Virus record (IMG/VR): IMGVR_UViG_3300034760_000061
Location: 1-50,085 of that record
Strand: one strand, 5' to 3'
Length of the DNA: 50,085 nt
Source: a virus
This document shows, in pieces, positions 49,144 to 50,085 of this stretch. The notes beneath the pieces are model-generated. The model did no database searches. It saw only the letters and a list, made by a program, of their open reading frames with translations, and was not told where the DNA came from. A program made the translations under genes and the position numbers. Position 1 is the stretch's first letter. Each line of letters begins with the position of its first letter.

Positions 49144-49653
49144 GTGGTCATCCTGCTGCAGCGTGACGAACTGTATGCGGATGTGTGGCAACACCCGATC
49201 GGGCATCTAGCGCGCCGCATGAGCGTGACGTCAGCAAAGCTGCGCGAGGCCTGCAAAGCGATGGCTGTGCCATTGCCAGCGGTTGGCCATTGGGCGGCGG
49301 CTCGCGCCGGCACCGCGCCGGGCAGAACTCCCCTGCCCCCTCATGCTGGACTCGACACATACACGATCGGCACTGTGCCGCGCGAGTCCTTGGTAGAGTG
49401 GGTTACGGCAGCGAGGCCAAAGCAAACGAGCGGGCCGACGCAATCACCCCCTCAATTTGAGGAAGTGCCAAATCAGAGCCCTGGGCCACGCTATGTCCCG
49501 CTGCAGGAATGGGCGGCCGCAGTCTTCGGCGAGCGCGCGCCCCATCAAAATACTTTGCTACGATGGATCCACGACGGGCGAATCCAGCCGCCGGCGCGCA
49601 AGATCGGTAGGCGCTGGTGGGTGGTGTCAGGCGCAGAATACGTTGAGGACTGA
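49144..49653 (+). CDS. excisionase-like protein with N-terminal extra domain (169 aa)
   Basis: A GTG start at 49144 directly follows the previous stop. The N-terminal domain (LLQRDELYADVWQHPIGHLA) occurs in other bacterial DNA-associated proteins. After a Pro-rich linker (about 60-115) the C-terminal 55 residues (VPLQEWAAAVFGERAPHQNT, then IHDGRIQPPARKIGRRWW) are an Xis/MerR-like winged helix. The winged-helix part points to a role in excision, but the fusion is unusual. Confidence 0.7.
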   Translation: MVILLQRDELYADVWQHPIGHLARRMSVTSAKLREACKAMAVPLPAVGHWAAARAGTAPGRTPLPPHAGLDTYTIGTVPRESLVEWVTAARPKQTSGPTQSPPQFEEVPNQSPGPRYVPLQEWAAAVFGERAPHQNTLLRWIHDGRIQPPARKIGRRWWVVSGAEYVED

Positions 49654-49657
49654 ACAA

Positions 49658-49870
49658 ATGTGCCATCCGATCGCATGGGTCAAACTTGAAAAGTACGCAG
49701 AGCTGACTGGGGACAGTGTCGACTCGGTAATGGCCCGGCGGAAGCTCGGGAAATGGCTTGATGGCGTCGAATGCAAAAGCGTCGATGGGCGGCTTTGGGT
49801 CAACCTGCCAGCCGTAGAAGCTTGGATCGAGAACTGGGGCGCACACGGACCCGGAAAGCGGAGCGAATGA
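49658..49870 (+). CDS. small excisionase-like DNA-binding protein (70 aa)
   Basis: ATG 49658, four bases after the previous stop. HPIAWVKLEKYAELTGDSVD then ARRKLGKWLDG...GRLWVNLPAVEAW has the layout of a short winged helix found in phage excisionase-like proteins. Its stop overlaps the next start (ATGA). Confidence 0.65.
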   Translation: MCHPIAWVKLEKYAELTGDSVDSVMARRKLGKWLDGVECKSVDGRLWVNLPAVEAWIENWGAHGPGKRSE

Positions 49871-50085
49871 ACGACCATACCTCTGCGCTACCCCACGGAG
49901 CGATACACGTTACATGGGTGCTTATCCCGCTGTTTTGCACGCTGACCGGGTACTCAGACAAGGCGGTCCGCCGTAAGATCGAGGATGGAATTTGGCTTCA
50001 GGGCAAGCACTTTAGGAAAGCGCCAGACGGCCGCATCACGATGAGCATGCCAGCGTACTACCAGTGGGTGGAAACGCCAGGGTGA
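49867..50085 (+). CDS. xis: excisionase (72 aa)
   Basis: The pattern LIPLFCTLTGYSDKAVRRKI then GIWLQGKHFRKAPDGRITM...YYQWVE is that of phage excisionases placed immediately before the integrase. It bends DNA at the attachment site to favour excision. The stop codon is the last codon of the window, so the prophage integrase is expected right after 50085. Confidence 0.8.
   Translation: MNDHTSALPHGAIHVTWVLIPLFCTLTGYSDKAVRRKIEDGIWLQGKHFRKAPDGRITMSMPAYYQWVETPG

Overview
The window looks like accessory DNA of a GC-rich betaproteobacterium. Burkholderiales, and probably Oxalobacteraceae (Massilia/Duganella/Janthinobacterium type), is my inference from codon use, the tRNA-Pro(GGG) fragment and the effector families. 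It holds two different things: a toxin/effector island (about 1-16,600) and most of a siphovirus-type prophage (about 16,700 to the right edge).

Island, 1-16,600. The left edge cuts an IS481-family transposase. To its right the same tyrosine-integrase 3' end occurs four times in the same orientation: a degenerate remnant (470-720), a long 5'-truncated copy (2931-3977), an apparently intact gene (10190-11707) and a short remnant (13330-13499). The stretches between copies carry antibacterial cargo: a tae4-type amidase effector broken by an in-frame amber codon, a possible orphan toxin tail with a DUF6968 candidate immunity gene, a 1,509-aa secreted Rhs/YD-repeat protein with a Cys-rich C-terminal domain and small candidate immunity gene, and a BPSL0067-type amidase effector overlapping an STY0301-type periplasmic immunity gene. 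A 46-bp 3' fragment of tRNA-Pro(GGG), with a terminator just beyond it, lies 110 bp before the intact integrase and is the likely attachment site. I read the region as an effector-immunity island built by repeated integration and by recombination between integrase 3' ends. After it come small unknown genes, a KilA-N gene behind a structured, C4-RNA-like leader, and a membrane-anchored protein of unknown function.

Prophage, 16,745-50,085. Almost all late genes are on the minus strand. Read from right to left they are: small and large terminase, portal, prohead protease, HK97-type capsid, an SGNH hydrolase, connectors, gp10-like protein, tail terminator, tail tube, tail chaperones with a -1 frameshift site, a 1,974-aa tape measure, tail tip/fibre proteins, and a lysis cassette (coiled-coil membrane protein, collagen-like membrane protein, holin, SAR endolysin, overlapping spanins). 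Hairpin terminators punctuate the late operon, and a Q-like antiterminator is encoded at 41,386-41,796. A two-TM protein resembling the putative AbiC family sits on the opposite strand between terminase and HNH nuclease.

Early region, 38,600-50,085. It contains small ATGA-coupled genes, a replication-organiser-like protein, a PriCT/Toprim primase, a helix-turn-helix protein, an ORF6N protein, an AlpA-like regulator and a string of small unknowns. Two divergent Arc-type ribbon-helix-helix genes flank an operator-like region. Three small excisionase-like genes then run to the right edge, so the prophage integrase is expected just outside the window.
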